A DNA stretch of 28,981 bases from Bacillota bacterium (GTDB lineage Bacteria > Bacillota > Clostridia > Lachnospirales > Lachnospiraceae). The notes under the pieces are model-generated. The model made no database searches, was not told where the DNA came from, and saw only the letters and a list, made by a program, of their open reading frames with translations. The translations under genes were made by a program, and so were the position numbers. This document shows positions 1-5,907 of the stretch, one piece after another; position 1 is the stretch's first letter; each line of letters opens with the position of its first letter. The stretch spans positions 1 through 28,981 of the forward strand of contig JAEYPA010000131.1 in assembly GCA_023411225.1 (NCBI GenBank). The letters are read 5' to 3'.

Positions 1-12
1 GGTAGTGGAGCG

Positions 13-70
13 AGAAGCATCCATATACACATCGTTAGGTCATAGAAGATGTGTATTATGGGTGTTTTTT
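13..70 (+). terminator. Intrinsic terminator or attenuator hairpin upstream of pnuC
   Basis: The arm at 21-33 pairs with 48-61 (13 bp, one bulged T at 57), and pairing can extend outward to 13-20 with 62-69, several positions being G-U. The 3' side ends in six Ts (65-70). This is the form of a Rho-independent terminator. It lies 27 bases before the pnuC start, so it either ends an upstream gene or attenuates pnuC. The window starts at base 1, so any aptamer that would control it cannot be seen. Confidence 0.6.
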
Positions 71-96
71 ATGTGCAGTTAGTTAAGGAGGAATTT

Positions 97-798
97 ATGA
101 ATTTATTTCAATCGATTACTAATCTAACAAAATTTGAAAGAGGACTATGGGTATTGTCATCCGTAGTCGTAGTTCTGTCATCTATACTTGGAGGAAATAG
201 TGGGTTTTTAAGTGTTTTAGCTTCTCTTGTAGGAGTAACAGCCCTTATCTTTGTAGCTAGAGGAGATGTGTTAGGTCAAATACTGACAGTGCTCTTCAGT
301 GTTCTATATGCCATTATATCTTATGAATTTCGTTATTATGGGGAAATGATCACTTATATAGGAATGACAGCTCCTATAGCCGGAATGTCTGTTATTTCCT
401 GGATAAGGAATCCTTATGAAGAGGGAAGGGGAGAGGTTAAAGTTGCCAATATGGCAAAATGGAATGTTGTGTTAATGGTTGTGTTAACGATTGTTGTAAC
501 CTTTCTGTTCTACTTTGTATTGGCGTATTTCAATACCACAAACCTTATCATAAGTACAATATCTATTGCCACAAGTTTTTTAGCATCTTACTTAATGTTA
601 TTTCGCAATTCAGCTTATGCACTTGCCTATGGTGCGAATGATATTGTACTTATTATACTATGGGTTCTAGCTACAAGGGAGGACTCATCTTATCTACCTA
701 TGGTCATTAATTTTATCATGTTTTTCTGCAACGATATGTATGGGTTTTATAACTGGAGGAAGATGCAGAATAGACAATCTTGCCAGGTCTCCCTATAA
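97..798 (+). CDS. pnuC: PnuC-family nicotinamide riboside/vitamin transporter
   Basis: Predicted 233-residue integral membrane protein with about seven hydrophobic segments, the usual size and layout of PnuC. These are facilitative importers of phosphate-free vitamin precursors, trapped inside by a kinase. Family-like motifs are ISWIRNPYEEG after the third helix pair, ALAYGANDIVLIILWVL near residue 175, and a final NDMYGFYNWRKM. I chose the ATG at 97 because AAGGAGG (85-91) sits 5 bases upstream; an in-frame ATG at 49 has no such site. The nad operon 1.2 kb away makes nicotinamide riboside the natural substrate guess, but PnuC relatives also carry thiamine (PnuT) or riboflavin (PnuX), and the sequence alone does not settle this. 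Confidence 0.85.
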   Translation: MNLFQSITNLTKFERGLWVLSSVVVVLSSILGGNSGFLSVLASLVGVTALIFVARGDVLGQILTVLFSVLYAIISYEFRYYGEMITYIGMTAPIAGMSVISWIRNPYEEGRGEVKVANMAKWNVVLMVVLTIVVTFLFYFVLAYFNTTNLIISTISIATSFLASYLMLFRNSAYALAYGANDIVLIILWVLATREDSSYLPMVINFIMFFCNDMYGFYNWRKMQNRQSCQVSL

Positions 799-842
799 GG
801 CGCTCTCGCCATATGATATTTGTAGGATAGGGATAAGGCTTG

Positions 843-1301
843 CTATACTTTTTTCTCCAAATCCAAAAGGTATTGCTTTACCTCGATTCCAGCACCAAAC
901 CCTACCATTGCACCATTTGCGCCAACCACACGATGACAGGGAACAATTATCATAATTGGGTTTTTGTTATTGGCGCCACCTACTGCTCTAGATGCCTTTG
1001 GTTGTCCAATGGCTTTTGCGATATCACCATAGCTGCGGGTCTCTCCATAGGGAATGTCCCAAAGAGCGCTCCATACCTTCTTTTGAAAGACAGTTCCCTC
1101 TGCTCTAACTGGCAGGTGAAAGGTAGTTCTGTGTCCCTCAAAGTATTCCTGAAGCTGCTTTGTAGCTTCCTTTAGTAAAGGTGAAGGTGCATGGCTGGAG
1201 GGTGTCTTGTTGAAATCAAGATGCAAGCCAACCAGATAGCCATCCTCTTCCTTCAAACATAAAGCTCCAATAGGAGAATTCATTGTATAAGTTGCTTTCA
1301 T
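843..1301 (-). CDS. ogt: Methylated-DNA--protein-cysteine S-methyltransferase (Ogt/MGMT)
   Basis: 152-residue suicide repair protein that moves the alkyl group from O6-alkylguanine (or O4-alkylthymine) in DNA to its own cysteine. The active-site motif PCHRV is at residues 121-125, so Cys122 is the acceptor. Other family marks are the RAVGGANNKNP segment before it (helix-turn-helix and Asn hinge) and GFGAGIEVKQYLLDLE after it. Length is normal for the short Ogt form without an Ada regulatory domain. It reads on the minus strand, convergent with pnuC (45 bases between stops) and divergent from the gene at 1381. A ribosome binding site (AAGGTGG on its strand) precedes the ATG. No regulator is evident. 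Confidence 0.95.
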   Translation of the reverse strand: MKATYTMNSPIGALCLKEEDGYLVGLHLDFNKTPSSHAPSPLLKEATKQLQEYFEGHRTTFHLPVRAEGTVFQKKVWSALWDIPYGETRSYGDIAKAIGQPKASRAVGGANNKNPIMIIVPCHRVVGANGAMVGFGAGIEVKQYLLDLEKKV

Positions 1302-1318
1302 GGATTACCACCTTTTTA

Positions 1319-1347
1319 TTGTAAATTATTTTCAATTAGTATATCAT
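1319..1347 (+). promoter_or_regulatory. Candidate promoter for the 1381 gene
   Basis: TTGTAA (1319-1324), 17-base spacer, TATCAT (1342-1347), about 34 bases before the start codon of the unrecognised gene. The match is moderate. The region is AT-rich and shared with the divergent ogt gene, so chance matches are likely. Confidence 0.4.
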
Positions 1348-1380
1348 ATTATAAAAACATAATAAAGAAGGGGAGAGTAA

Positions 1381-1875
1381 ATGAGTATATTTAATAAGCA
1401 TAGGGATAATACCGAAGATGTTTACATAGGTTTGCGACAGCGCGCGTTGGAGTTGAAACCGGAAGATATACAGATACAATTAGACGGGGCAAATCAGGTG
1501 TATGGAGCTGTTGTGGATATTCCGGCGACCAAGGCGGCAGTAACTTTATTCTGTTCCTTTGATGGCACCATTAGTCTTTATTTTAGCAATGGTGGTGGTA
1601 TTCTGGGAAGTGGGCAGAAGTACGAAACAGTTCGAAAGGCTGGTATGGAGTTTTTGTACAGTGCAGGTCAAACCTTGGAGTACATGGAGAAGGTAACAGA
1701 TACAGCTTATTGTAAAAATGACAATGCAGTCGTATATTTATTGTCAGAGTCAGGTACTTTTCGCACGGAATTTAACATGGGAGAACAACAGACAGAAAAA
1801 TATAAAGCATTTCTTAATTTCTTAATTCAGAGGGTTTTAAATGCACTCAGAGAAAGTGGTGCAATGAATAGATAA
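1381..1875 (+). CDS. Unrecognised 164-residue cytoplasmic protein
   Basis: I do not recognise a family. The protein is soluble, with no signal peptide or membrane segment. It starts with a charged stretch, has a central beta-rich part (YGAVVDIPATKAAVTLFCSF, then SLYFSNGGGILGSG around residues 65-80), and ends in an alpha-helical tail (KYKAFLNFLIQRVLNALRE). The glycine cluster NGGGILGSG followed by YETVRKAGMEFL could be a small-ligand or protein-contact loop, but that is a guess. The GGGGAG ribosome site lies 5 bases before the ATG. It is monocistronic: a strong terminator follows at once. It probably belongs to a lineage-restricted clostridial family. Confidence 0.8.
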   Translation: MSIFNKHRDNTEDVYIGLRQRALELKPEDIQIQLDGANQVYGAVVDIPATKAAVTLFCSFDGTISLYFSNGGGILGSGQKYETVRKAGMEFLYSAGQTLEYMEKVTDTAYCKNDNAVVYLLSESGTFRTEFNMGEQQTEKYKAFLNFLIQRVLNALRESGAMNR

Positions 1876-1880
1876 TTAAT

Positions 1881-1927
1881 AAAACCGGAAACTGTTATCA
1901 CAAATGGACAGTTTCCGGTTTTTCTTT
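1881..1927 (+). terminator. Rho-independent terminator after the 1381 gene
   Basis: A perfect 15-bp stem, AAAACCGGAAACTGT (1881-1895) with its complement (1908-1922), a 12-base loop and a T-rich tail. It isolates the nad operon from upstream transcription. Confidence 0.93.
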
Positions 1928-1933
1928 GACTAT

Positions 1934-1978
1934 TTACTTTACAGGTGTCTTGTCAACTGTAAAGTAATGTGTTATTAT
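1934..1978 (+). promoter_or_regulatory. nadABC promoter inside an 11-bp inverted repeat (candidate NiaR-type operator)
   Basis: The promoter is TTGTCA (1950-1955), 17 bases, TATTAT (1973-1978). The arms TTACTTTACAG (1934-1944) and CTGTAAAGTAA (1957-1967) form a perfect inverted repeat with a 12-base spacer that contains the -35 box. A repressor bound here would block RNA polymerase. In Firmicutes, de novo NAD genes are commonly repressed by NiaR (YrxA) with nicotinate as corepressor, so NiaR is the leading candidate. I have not matched the site to a NiaR matrix. Confidence 0.75.
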
Positions 1979-2028
1979 TGGTTTAATTATTTAAAAATAT
2001 GTAAATAAGTCAAAATAGAGGTAGGATT

Positions 2029-2961
2029 ATGAATGTATTTACAGAACAGATTAAGAAACTACAAAAGGAGAAGGATGCCGTAATTTTGGCACATTACTAT
2101 GTAAATCCCGAATTACAGGAAGTAGCAGATTATGTGGGGGATTCTTATTACTTAAGTAAGAAGGCTACTGAGATTGCAGCTAAAACCATTGTGGTATGTG
2201 GTGTGTCATTTATGGGAGAAAGTGTTCAATTACTCAACCCTAATAAGACTGTGCTATTGCCGGAGCCAGAGGCAGATTGCCCTATGGCTCACATGGTAGA
2301 TGAGAGGAAAGTAGAAGCTATGCGTCAACAATATGAGGATTTGGCTGTGGTTTGTTATGTGAATTCATCTGCTAAATTAAAGGCCGTATCTGACATCTGT
2401 GTGACTTCGGCCAATGCTTATGATGTGGTAAAGTCATTACCTAATCACAATATTTTTTTTATTCCTGATGAACATTTGGGTCGTTTTATTGCGAGTAAGT
2501 TACCTAAAAAAAATTTTATACTAAATGAAGGGTATTGCCCGGTACATAAAACCATTACAGCTACACTTTTAAAGCAAGTGAAACAGTTGCACCCAAAGGC
2601 TAAGATACTGGTTCATCCCGAGTGTTGTAATGAGGTTTGCAATTTGGCTGATTATATTGGGAGCACAGCAGGTATTATTGAGTATGCCACAAAGGAGAAT
2701 TACAATGAGTTCATTATAGGTACAGAGATTGGGGTAGCTTATGAATTAAGAAAAAGAAATCCACAAAAGAACTTTTATCTTTTAGAACAGATGTGTTGTT
2801 CTGATATGAAGAAAATTACATTAGAAAAGGTCATCGCATGTTTGCGCAGTGGTTCAGGAAAAGTTCACATTGACGGTAAAATTATGAAAAGAGCAGTCAT
2901 GCCGTTAGAGAGAATGCTTAAGTTATCTGTTTCTACAGAGAAGAGGGAAGGTATAAAATGA
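2029..2961 (+). CDS. nadA: Quinolinate synthase NadA
   Basis: 310-residue [4Fe-4S] enzyme that condenses iminoaspartate (from NadB) with dihydroxyacetone phosphate to quinolinate in the cytoplasm. AHYYVNPELQEVADYVGDS at residues 21-39 is the family's N-terminal signature. The three cluster-ligand cysteines fit Cys84 (EADCPMA), Cys170 (EGYCPVH) and Cys256 or Cys257 (QMCCSDMKKITLEKV); their spacing matches the compact NadA form known from Thermotoga. HPECCNEVCNLAD at 196-208 is also typical. It is first in the nadA-nadB-nadC operon; the stop overlaps the nadB start by 4 bases (ATGA), implying coupled translation. A purine-rich GAGGTAGG precedes the ATG. Confidence 0.97.
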   Translation: MNVFTEQIKKLQKEKDAVILAHYYVNPELQEVADYVGDSYYLSKKATEIAAKTIVVCGVSFMGESVQLLNPNKTVLLPEPEADCPMAHMVDERKVEAMRQQYEDLAVVCYVNSSAKLKAVSDICVTSANAYDVVKSLPNHNIFFIPDEHLGRFIASKLPKKNFILNEGYCPVHKTITATLLKQVKQLHPKAKILVHPECCNEVCNLADYIGSTAGIIEYATKENYNEFIIGTEIGVAYELRKRNPQKNFYLLEQMCCSDMKKITLEKVIACLRSGSGKVHIDGKIMKRAVMPLERMLKLSVSTEKREGIK

Positions 2962-4277
2962 TAGCAGATGTGGTAATAGTGGGAACGGGAGTTGCAGGTC
3001 TATACACTGCTTTAAATCTGCCAAGAGATTTAAAAATTCTCATGATCACGAAAGATAAGGTAGAGAAAAGTAATTCCTTTTTAGCTCAGGGTGGAATATG
3101 TGTGTTAAAAGATCAGGCGGATTATGATTCCTACTATGAGGATACTTTAAAGGCAGGTGCTTATCAGAATCGAAAAGAATCAGTTGAGATTATGATTCGT
3201 TCCTCTCAAAGTATTATAAAGGATTTGGTATCAAAAGGTGTTGAATTTGAACAGGAAGATGGACAGTATATATATACGAGAGAAGGGGCTCATTCTACTA
3301 ATCGCATTCTATTTCATCAAGATATTACAGGTAAGGAAATCACAAGTAAGCTTTTAGCAAATGTTCGACAAAATTCCAATATTACAATAATGGAATATAC
3401 TAAAATGATAGATATTGTAGAAGAACAGAATGTTTGCTATGGAATAGTATGTCGGGAAAAAGATGGTAGTCTCATGGCCATATCGGCTAAGATGGTAGTC
3501 TTGGCTAGTGGTGGAGTTGGTGGTTTATTTTTGAATTCCACCAACTATAGACATTTGACAGGGGATGCTATCGCAGTGGCAATAAAGCACAATATTGCTT
3601 TGGAGAATCCTGATTACATACAGATTCATCCAACAACGCTTTATTCCACAAAACAGGGAAGAAGGTTTCTTATTTCAGAGTCGGTTCGTGGAGAAGGGGC
3701 TGTGTTATATAATCATAAAAAAGAGAGATTTGTCGATGAATTATTGCCAAGAGACCTTTTATCTGCTGCTATTTATCAAGAGATGCAAAAGGAAGGAAGT
3801 CAACATGTCTGGTTATCCATGGAGAATATTCCAAAGAGTGTAATTCTTCATCATTTCCCCCATATTTATGAACGTTGCATGGAAGAAGGAATTAATGTAT
3901 GTAAGGAATGGATTCCAATTACTCCTGCACAGCATTATTTTATGGGTGGAATTCATGTAGATAGGTGGAGCCGTACAACTATGAAAGGATTATATGCAGT
4001 GGGAGAGACTAGCTGTAACGGTGTACATGGTGCTAATCGGTTGGCCAGTAACTCGCTCTTGGAAGGTCTTGTTTTTGCTAGGAGGGCAGCTTGGAATATT
4101 GGGGTTCATATTAGAGATATTATAAACAGAGCTCAGATATATGGGAATGGTAGCTTTACTGCCTATGAAGACGAGCAAGCTCTGGAAGAAGAGTACAAAA
4201 AATTAATTCTTGATGAAATACATAGAATGGAGGAGCAGCATAATGGATGTAATAACATTGCAACTCAACGCAGATAA
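2958..4277 (+). CDS. nadB: L-aspartate oxidase NadB
   Basis: 439-residue FAD-dependent enzyme oxidising L-aspartate to iminoaspartate, the unstable substrate handed to NadA; anaerobes use fumarate instead of oxygen as acceptor. The Rossmann motif GTGVAG is at residues 9-14. Family blocks in order are SNSFLAQGG, HSTNRILFHQDITGKEI, HPTTLY, SVRGEGAVLYN, PAQHYFMGGI and the FAD/substrate block GETSCNGVHGANRLASNSLL. It is about 100 residues shorter than the E. coli enzyme because the C-terminal helical domain is reduced, as is common in clostridial NadB. It overlaps nadA by 4 bases and nadC by 35. Succinate dehydrogenase flavoproteins are related but lack this context. Confidence 0.97.
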   Translation: MIADVVIVGTGVAGLYTALNLPRDLKILMITKDKVEKSNSFLAQGGICVLKDQADYDSYYEDTLKAGAYQNRKESVEIMIRSSQSIIKDLVSKGVEFEQEDGQYIYTREGAHSTNRILFHQDITGKEITSKLLANVRQNSNITIMEYTKMIDIVEEQNVCYGIVCREKDGSLMAISAKMVVLASGGVGGLFLNSTNYRHLTGDAIAVAIKHNIALENPDYIQIHPTTLYSTKQGRRFLISESVRGEGAVLYNHKKERFVDELLPRDLLSAAIYQEMQKEGSQHVWLSMENIPKSVILHHFPHIYERCMEEGINVCKEWIPITPAQHYFMGGIHVDRWSRTTMKGLYAVGETSCNGVHGANRLASNSLLEGLVFARRAAWNIGVHIRDIINRAQIYGNGSFTAYEDEQALEEEYKKLILDEIHRMEEQHNGCNNIATQRR

Positions 4278-5097
4278 ATGGATTCGATTAGCGTTAGAAG
4301 AGGATATTACGAGCGAGGATATTACTACTAATTCAGTAATTAAAGAGTATCAAAATGGAACAGTAGATCTTATTGCCAAGGAGGAGGGAGTCATTGCAGG
4401 ACTGGGTGTATTCTGCCGGGTATTTCAATTGTTGGACAATAATGTTGTGATAGACCGGTTATGTAAGGAAGGTGAAAAGGTCATTCCTGGGCAAAAATTG
4501 GCTGTACTGACAGGAGATATGCGAGCTCTTCTTTCTGGTGAGCGGACAGCACTTAATTTTCTACAACGAATGAGTGGAATTGCTACCTATACACGTTCTA
4601 TTGTTACCTTGCTTGCAGGAACCAAGACAAAACTTTTAGATACGAGAAAAACTACTCCTAATATGCGAATATTTGAAAAATATGCTGTAAAAGTAGGTGG
4701 AGGTAACAACCATAGATACAATTTATCTGATGGCATTCTATTAAAAGACAATCATATTGGTGCTGCTGGTGGAGTAAAGAAGGCAGTTACTATGGCAAAA
4801 GAATATGCTCCATTTGTTCGTAAAATTGAGGTGGAAGTGGAAAATTTGGACATGGTTAAGGAAGCCGTAGAAGCAGGGGCAGATATTATTATGTTAGATA
4901 ATATGGCACCACAGGTCATGGAAGAAGCAATCAAACTAATTGATGGAAGGGCAGAGACAGAATGCTCAGGTAATGTGACGGTTGATAATGTCACAAGATA
5001 CATTAATATGGGGGTAGAGTATATTTCCTGTGGGGCACTAACCCATTCTGCACCAATTCTTGATTTATCCCTAAAAAACTTAACACCATTGCAATAA
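4243..5097 (+). CDS. nadC: Nicotinate-nucleotide pyrophosphorylase (quinolinate phosphoribosyltransferase) NadC
   Basis: 284-residue enzyme converting quinolinate and PRPP to nicotinate mononucleotide, CO2 and pyrophosphate, the last de novo step before the shared NAD pathway. DTRKTTP is at residues 133-139 and KVGGGNNHR at 150-158, both phosphate/quinolinate-binding. LLKDNHI, EVEVENL, GADIIMLDNM and ISCGALTHSAP follow in family order. The start is ATG 4243: GGAGG (4229-4233) lies 9 bases before it, inside the end of nadB. An in-frame TTG at 4210 would add 11 residues with no support. It is last in the operon; no strong hairpin follows the stop. Confidence 0.97.
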   Translation: MDVITLQLNADKWIRLALEEDITSEDITTNSVIKEYQNGTVDLIAKEEGVIAGLGVFCRVFQLLDNNVVIDRLCKEGEKVIPGQKLAVLTGDMRALLSGERTALNFLQRMSGIATYTRSIVTLLAGTKTKLLDTRKTTPNMRIFEKYAVKVGGGNNHRYNLSDGILLKDNHIGAAGGVKKAVTMAKEYAPFVRKIEVEVENLDMVKEAVEAGADIIMLDNMAPQVMEEAIKLIDGRAETECSGNVTVDNVTRYINMGVEYISCGALTHSAPILDLSLKNLTPLQ

Positions 5098-5123
5098 TAT
5101 GGAACGTATGCAAAACATTTTGA

Positions 5124-5288
5124 CTATATAAACAAACGAATGTATTTAAGCCCAATGAAAAGCATCGCGCTACGGTGAAAGATACCTGTGAATTAACCAA
5201 AGAGTTGGGAATAAAAAATATATTGCTGACAAAATGTAACACGTACTATCTTATATTGACAAGACGTTTTCTTGCACATACAATGTAA
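5124..5288 (+). pseudogene. C-terminal remnant of an MBL-fold metallohydrolase
   Basis: This reading frame has no start codon near its beginning (TGA at 5121) but gives a protein-like string: FKPNEKHRATVKDTCELT (5145-5198), then KELGIKNILLT. It resembles the C-terminal part of clostridial MBL-fold hydrolases of the RNase Z-like type, which carry a similar 'EKH-TTVKD...AEEL-VKNL-L-HTED' segment. After LLT the match stops: the expected H-T-E-D metal-site block is replaced by KCNTYY, and the frame ends at 5288. I read it as a decayed gene fragment. Recognition rests on memory of the family, not a search. Confidence 0.5.
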
Positions 5289-5301
5289 TTGTAAACATTG
5301 T
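5256..5301 (+). promoter_or_regulatory. Strong promoter with operator-like dyad
   Basis: TTGACA (5256-5261), 17 bases, TACAAT (5279-5284): a near-consensus sigma-A promoter. ACAATGT (5280-5286) and ACATTGT (5295-5301) form a perfect 7-bp inverted repeat, 8 bases apart, over the -10 box and start site, as expected for a repressor operator. A second imperfect dyad (TATGG at 5315 to CCATA at 5352) lies in the transcribed leader. The promoter would drive the short ORF at 5389. Confidence 0.65.
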
Positions 5302-5388
5302 TAATACAGGAATATATGGAATAGTATATCTCCATTTATACTCTATACCATAATATTTTGGAAAGAAAAAGGAGTGAACGTACGTAGG

Positions 5389-5532
5389 ATGAAAAAAACT
5401 ATAAAGTACCTAGTAACATTAATAGTAATATTAATAATCGGAGTAATCATATGGTTTTTTGCAAACAACTCCAATAGTGACAATGAAAGTCAGACAGAGG
5501 CATTAACAAAAAGTGAGATCAAATATAAGTAA
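5389..5532 (+). pseudogene. 47-codon membrane peptide, probably the stump of an efflux adaptor (MacA/HlyD type)
   Basis: The frame encodes a basic start (MKKTIKYL), one hydrophobic helix (VTLIVILIIGVIIWFFA, residues 9-25) and a polar tail NNSNSDNESQTEALTKSEI, then stops. This is what the first 45 residues of a MacA/HlyD-like periplasmic adaptor look like in Firmicutes (membrane anchor, linker, then V-KG-I), where the protein would normally run on for 300-400 residues. AAGGAG (5369-5374) lies 14 bases before the ATG, slightly long. It could instead be a genuine single-pass peptide. The strong promoter and operator upstream show that something regulated was once, or still is, expressed here. 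Confidence 0.4.
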
Positions 5533-5617
5533 AACAACAGAGACATAAAAGATTCTTAAGGGAAATAAAGTATCGTAACAGTCTTGCGAAATGAACCCCA
5601 GTATTTACTAATTATCA

Positions 5618-5646
5618 TTGACATATTTTAGGAAGATTCATATAAT
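5618..5646 (+). promoter_or_regulatory. Consensus sigma-A promoter for the riboswitch/ATPase transcript
   Basis: TTGACA (5618-5623), exactly 17 bases, TATAAT (5641-5646): perfect matches to both boxes. Transcription would start near 5653, about 33 bases before the first riboswitch helix. Such an unregulated strong promoter fits control at the RNA level. Confidence 0.88.
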
Positions 5647-5685
5647 GGATTAATAATCTCTTTGCACTGCATAACATTCTTTATT

Positions 5686-5810
5686 TGGAATGCGAGTTCA
5701 ACAGTACAAACTGAGCAGGCGATGAATCTTTCTAAGATCATGGGGCCGGGCCGCGTTGTAGCGGCAGCAGATTGCAAATACGCACATCTGTGGGACAGTA
5801 GTATGTTCCA
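5686..5810 (+). ncRNA. NiCo (czcD-type) Ni2+/Co2+ riboswitch aptamer
   Basis: Four helices fit a four-way junction. P1 is TGGAAT (5686-5691) with GTTCCA (5805-5810). P2 is ATCTT (5726-5730) with AAGAT (5734-5738). P3 is CCGC (5751-5754) with GCGG (5761-5764). P4 is CAGATTGC (5768-5775) with GCA-ATCTG (5782-5790, one bulged C). The junction strands hold the G/A-rich pieces known from NiCo riboswitches: CTGAGCAGGCGATGA (5711-5725), GGGGCCGG, GCAG and GGGACAG (5792-5798). The class binds Ni2+ or Co2+ cooperatively and turns on metal exporters. It lies before a cation P-type ATPase with a terminator overlapping P1 and P4. The class is assigned from recalled consensus, not a covariance search. Confidence 0.85.
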
Positions 5811-5825
5811 TAGGTGTGTTTTTTT
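5783..5825 (+). terminator. Riboswitch-controlled intrinsic terminator
   Basis: 5783-5797 pairs with 5804-5818 (15 bp including G-U pairs, 6-base loop), followed by seven Ts (5819-5825). The 5' arm contains the P4 3' strand and the conserved GGGACAG; the 3' arm contains the P1 3' strand GTTCCA. Aptamer and terminator therefore exclude each other: metal-bound RNA should let transcription continue into the ATPase gene. A further hairpin (5805-5814 with 5829-5837) could also compete with the terminator's 3' arm. Confidence 0.88.
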
Positions 5826-5907
5826 ACTCCTAGGAACATTGACCCCGAAAATGGAGTGCCATAGAGCTATCAGACTAGTGCCGTTAGGCAATAAGGAGGT
5901 AACTTTT

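Noticed and set aside
1..60. Tail of a TPP, FMN or T-box element upstream of pnuC
   Set aside because: The visible bases do not contain a diagnostic conserved block; only the hairpin can be supported.
843..1175. Plus-strand ORFs across ogt (840-1175, 740-955)
   Set aside because: Shadows: the minus strand encodes a clear Ogt with PCHRV active site.
4210..4242. TTG start extending NadC by 11 residues
   Set aside because: GGAGG is correctly spaced for the ATG at 4243 and the extension matches nothing in the family.
2958..4277. NadB as a truncated pseudogene because of its 439 residues
   Set aside because: All cofactor and substrate blocks are present and short clostridial NadB proteins are normal.
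5003..5242. 79-codon minus-strand ORF at the end of nadC
   Set aside because: No protein-like features or ribosome site; the plus strand holds nadC and the hydrolase remnant.
5662..5907. 82-codon in-frame extension of the ATPase
   Set aside because: It covers the riboswitch and its terminator; the good ribosome site is at 5893-5900 and the family-like sequence starts at 5908.
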